DNA of 42,169 bases from Marinactinospora thermotolerans DSM 45154 (GTDB lineage: Bacteria > Actinomycetota > Actinomycetes > Streptosporangiales > Streptosporangiaceae). Under the pieces are notes generated by a model, which searched no databases, was not told the DNA's origin, and saw nothing but the letters and a program-made list of their open reading frames with translations. The DNA is taken from assembly GCF_900167435.1 (NCBI RefSeq), contig NZ_FUWS01000020.1, forward strand, positions 1 through 42,169, given 5' to 3'. Below are positions 40,409-42,169 of this stretch, piece by piece. Positions within the stretch are counted from its first letter, which is position 1. Each line of letters begins with the position of its first letter. The translations under genes and the position numbers were made by a program.

Positions 40409-41683
40409 GTGACCTCGACTTCTGATTTTCAGGCTCGGCCCGCTCGGGTGCTGGGCACGGGTGATGCCGTGGTGATCGGCCTGGGGGCCATGATCGGCGC
40501 GGGGGTGTTCGTCGTGCCGGCGTTGGCGGCGCGGGCGGCGGGTTCGTGGCTGCTGGTGTCGTTGGTGGTGGCGGCGGTGGTGGCGTATTGCAACGCGGTG
40601 TCCTCGGCGCGGTTGGCGGCGCGGCATCCGCGGTGGGGTGGGGCCTATGTCTATGGCCGGGAGCGTCTGGGGGAGGTGTGGGGGTTCCTGGCCGGGTGGG
40701 CGTTCGTGGTGGGTAAGACGGCGTCGTGTGCGGCGATGGCGTTGGTGTTCGCGTCGTATGTGTGGCCGGGCGCGGAGCGGTGGGTCGCGGTGGCCGCGGT
40801 GGTGGTGTTGACGGCGGTGAACTACCGGGGGATGCGCGCGTCGTTGTGGTTGACGCGGGTGTTGTTGGTCTCGGTGGTGGCGGTGCTGGCCTTGGTGGTC
40901 GTGGTGTCGCTGTGGGGTGGCGGTGCCGGGGTGGCGCGCGTGGAGGCGGGGCCGCCGGTCGCGGAGCCTGGTCTGGGCGGGGTGTTGGCGGGGGCGGGGT
41001 TGTTGTTCTTTGCCTTCGCCGGGTATGCGCGGATCGCGACGCTGGGGGGTGAGGTGCGGGATCCGCAGCGGTCGATTCCGCGGGCGATCGGGGTGGCGTT
41101 GGCCGTGGCGCTGGGGGTGTACCTGGCGGTGGTGGTGGCGCTGTTGGCGGTGTTGGGGGTGCGCGGGTTGGCGGGGTCCTCGGCGCCGTTGGCCGATGCG
41201 GTGGCGGCCGGTGGGGCCGGTTGGGCGGTGCCGGTGGTGGCTGTGGGCGCGGCGTTGGGCAGTTTGGGGGCGTTGTTGTCGTTGGTGTTGGGGGTGTCGC
41301 GGACGACGGCGGCGATGGCGGGGGATGGGAGTGTGCCGCGCTGGTTGGCGGGGGTGCATCCGCGGTGGGGGGTGCCGCATCGGGCCGCGGTGGTGGTCGG
41401 CGCGGTGGTGGTGGCGCTGGTGCTGGTGGGTGATGTGCGCGGGGTGGTGGGGTTCTCGTCGTTTGGGGTGTTGGTCTATTACGCGGTGGCCAACGCTTCG
41501 GCGTTGAGGTTGGGGCCCGATGAGGATCGGCCGCCGTTGGTGGTGCCGGTGGTGGGGCTGGTGGGGTGTTTGGTGCTGGCGTTGTGCCTGCCGTGGGATT
41601 CGGTGGTGGCGGGGGCGCTGGTGGTGGCGGTGGGCGCGCTGGTGTGGGTGGTGCGTTCGCGGGTGGTGGCGCGCCGAGTGTGA
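40409..41683 (+). CDS. APC-family amino-acid permease
   Basis: 424 residues with about twelve hydrophobic helices. APC signature near the start: VIGLGAMIGAGVFVVPALAARAAGS (helix 1 with G-A-G-V-F unwinding). Conserved FFAFAGYARIATLGGEVRDPQRSIPRAI, the helix-6 to loop region, and VPRWLAGVHPRWGVPHRA after helix 8. Shorter than the 450-500 norm by a small amount. It probably imports or exchanges an amino acid or amine. GTG start at 40409. The gene is extremely G/T-rich on its coding strand, with Leu mostly TTG and Val GTG. Confidence 0.92.
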   Translation: MTSTSDFQARPARVLGTGDAVVIGLGAMIGAGVFVVPALAARAAGSWLLVSLVVAAVVAYCNAVSSARLAARHPRWGGAYVYGRERLGEVWGFLAGWAFVVGKTASCAAMALVFASYVWPGAERWVAVAAVVVLTAVNYRGMRASLWLTRVLLVSVVAVLALVVVVSLWGGGAGVARVEAGPPVAEPGLGGVLAGAGLLFFAFAGYARIATLGGEVRDPQRSIPRAIGVALAVALGVYLAVVVALLAVLGVRGLAGSSAPLADAVAAGGAGWAVPVVAVGAALGSLGALLSLVLGVSRTTAAMAGDGSVPRWLAGVHPRWGVPHRAAVVVGAVVVALVLVGDVRGVVGFSSFGVLVYYAVANASALRLGPDEDRPPLVVPVVGLVGCLVLALCLPWDSVVAGALVVAVGALVWVVRSRVVARRV

Positions 41684-41694
41684 GGTGGTGCGCG

Positions 41695-41736
41695 GAGGCG
41701 GTCTCGTCCATGGGGGCGGGGCCGCCTCGCTGTTTT
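41695..41736 (+). terminator. Terminator of the permease gene
   Basis: GAGGCGG (41695-41701) pairs with CCGCCTC (41722-41728) and is followed by GCTGTTTTCT. It lies between convergent stops (41683 and 41738). Confidence 0.65.
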
Positions 41737-41737
41737 C

Positions 41738-42169
41738 TCAGGGGCGGGCGAGGGCGGTGAGGCCGCGGCGGGCGGTGGAGGAGAGGGGGTGGGGCAGGGC
41801 GTGGCGGGGGAACCAGGCGGCCTGGCAGGTGGAGCCGTTGGTCTCGGTGACGCGGGGGGTGGTGGGGGGGGGGATGTGGACGTGGAAGAAGGCCCAGACG
41901 GAGTGGATCTCGGGGCTGGTGGGGGTGGCGGGGCGGTGGTGGTTGGTGAAGGTGATGAGGTCGCCGATCACGCCGGTTTGGGCGGTTTCCTCGATGAGTT
42001 CGCGGGCGAGGGCGTCGCGGGCGTTTTCGCCGTGGTCGACGCCGCCGCCGGGCAGGTGCCAGGTGCCGGCGCCGGGGAATCCGGGGGAGATGCGGGTGAG
42101 GAGGATGTGGTCGGGGGTGGTGGCGATGGCGTAGGCGGCGATGCGGCTGAGGCGCGGGTGGGGGGGGGG
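41738..42169 (-). CDS. NUDIX hydrolase (N-terminus beyond the window edge)
   Basis: 143 codons are visible, open to the right edge. NUDIX box: GGGVDHGENARDALARELIEE, split here as G-G-x5-E-x7-R-E-L-x-E-E with the catalytic and metal-binding glutamates intact. Before it, ISPGFPGAGTWHLP is the usual entry strand; after it, a central β-sheet up to TALARP. It hydrolyses a nucleoside diphosphate linked to another moiety; substrate not inferable. In the visible part the first ATG is after the NUDIX box, so the true start must be upstream at or beyond 42169. The coding strand is C/A-rich. Confidence 0.9.
   Translation of the reverse strand, partial: PPPHPRLSRIAAYAIATTPDHILLTRISPGFPGAGTWHLPGGGVDHGENARDALARELIEETAQTGVIGDLITFTNHHRPATPTSPEIHSVWAFFHVHIPPPTTPRVTETNGSTCQAAWFPRHALPHPLSSTARRGLTALARP

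Noticed and set aside
42161-42169. Run of nine G at the right edge as a quadruplex or telomere element
   Set aside because: It lies in the partial NUDIX gene as Pro codons within the generally G-rich domain and is cut by the window edge.

Overview
The window is high-GC DNA with compact gene spacing and actinobacterial family signatures: XRE/DUF397 pairs, an RsbW-like ATPase, DUF1918 and DUF1876 proteins, a DUF5753-type regulator, and type I-E repeats of the actinomycete kind. The overall style resembles Nocardiopsaceae or Streptosporangiales. The genus is an inference; there is no rRNA, tRNA or marker gene to fix it. I found no transposase, integrase or phage gene.

Layout. 1-765: two type I-E-like CRISPR arrays head to tail, the second with its own leader; no cas genes in view. 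766-1717: no recognisable gene. 1718-7507: PH/SHOCT protein, then a two-component system (NarL-type regulator and sensor kinase) divergent from a two-gene FtsX-type ABC exporter. 7874-9777: DUF397/XRE/RsbW-like regulatory cluster. 9992-13704: acyltransferase, degenerate pterin dehydratase homologue, threonine-dehydratase-like enzyme with divergent LysR regulator and a T-N11-A box. 13796-17254: TRIC/YicG-like channel and YdeP-type molybdopterin oxidoreductase. 17554-22907: cold-shock protein, old yellow enzyme, nucleoside hydrolase, FAD oxidoreductase divergent from a MarR regulator, and a complete ohrR-ohr peroxide-defence operon with a clear operator. 23269-30762: two type-B carboxylesterases, an EamA transporter, a short threonyl-tRNA synthetase with an apparent Thr-codon leader peptide and hairpin, and a secreted lipase. 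30844-37250: short UvrA-like ABC protein, small secreted Cys protein, two-gene CNNM/CBS membrane operon. 37251-42169: a possible structured RNA, two methyltransferases, SDR, DUF1918, DUF1876, APC permease and a partial NUDIX hydrolase.

The most interesting items are: (i) a candidate ribosome-mediated attenuator (peptide with ACG-ACG-ACG plus a 15-bp hairpin) upstream of an editing-domain-less ThrRS; (ii) a possible plus-strand structured RNA ending in a T7 terminator at about 37.4 kb with no plus-strand gene to serve; (iii) an abrupt change to extreme G-over-C skew from about 37.6 kb to the end, affecting genes on both strands; (iv) three near-identical ATCTAC-NNC-GTAAAGG motifs in separate intergenic regions; and (v) a pterin dehydratase homologue without its catalytic histidines. 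Several genes share functional themes (oxidative and xenobiotic stress: OYE, FAD oxidoreductase, OhrR/Ohr, UvrA-like; ester hydrolysis: three hydrolases), but the window is a patchwork of small operons, not one pathway.
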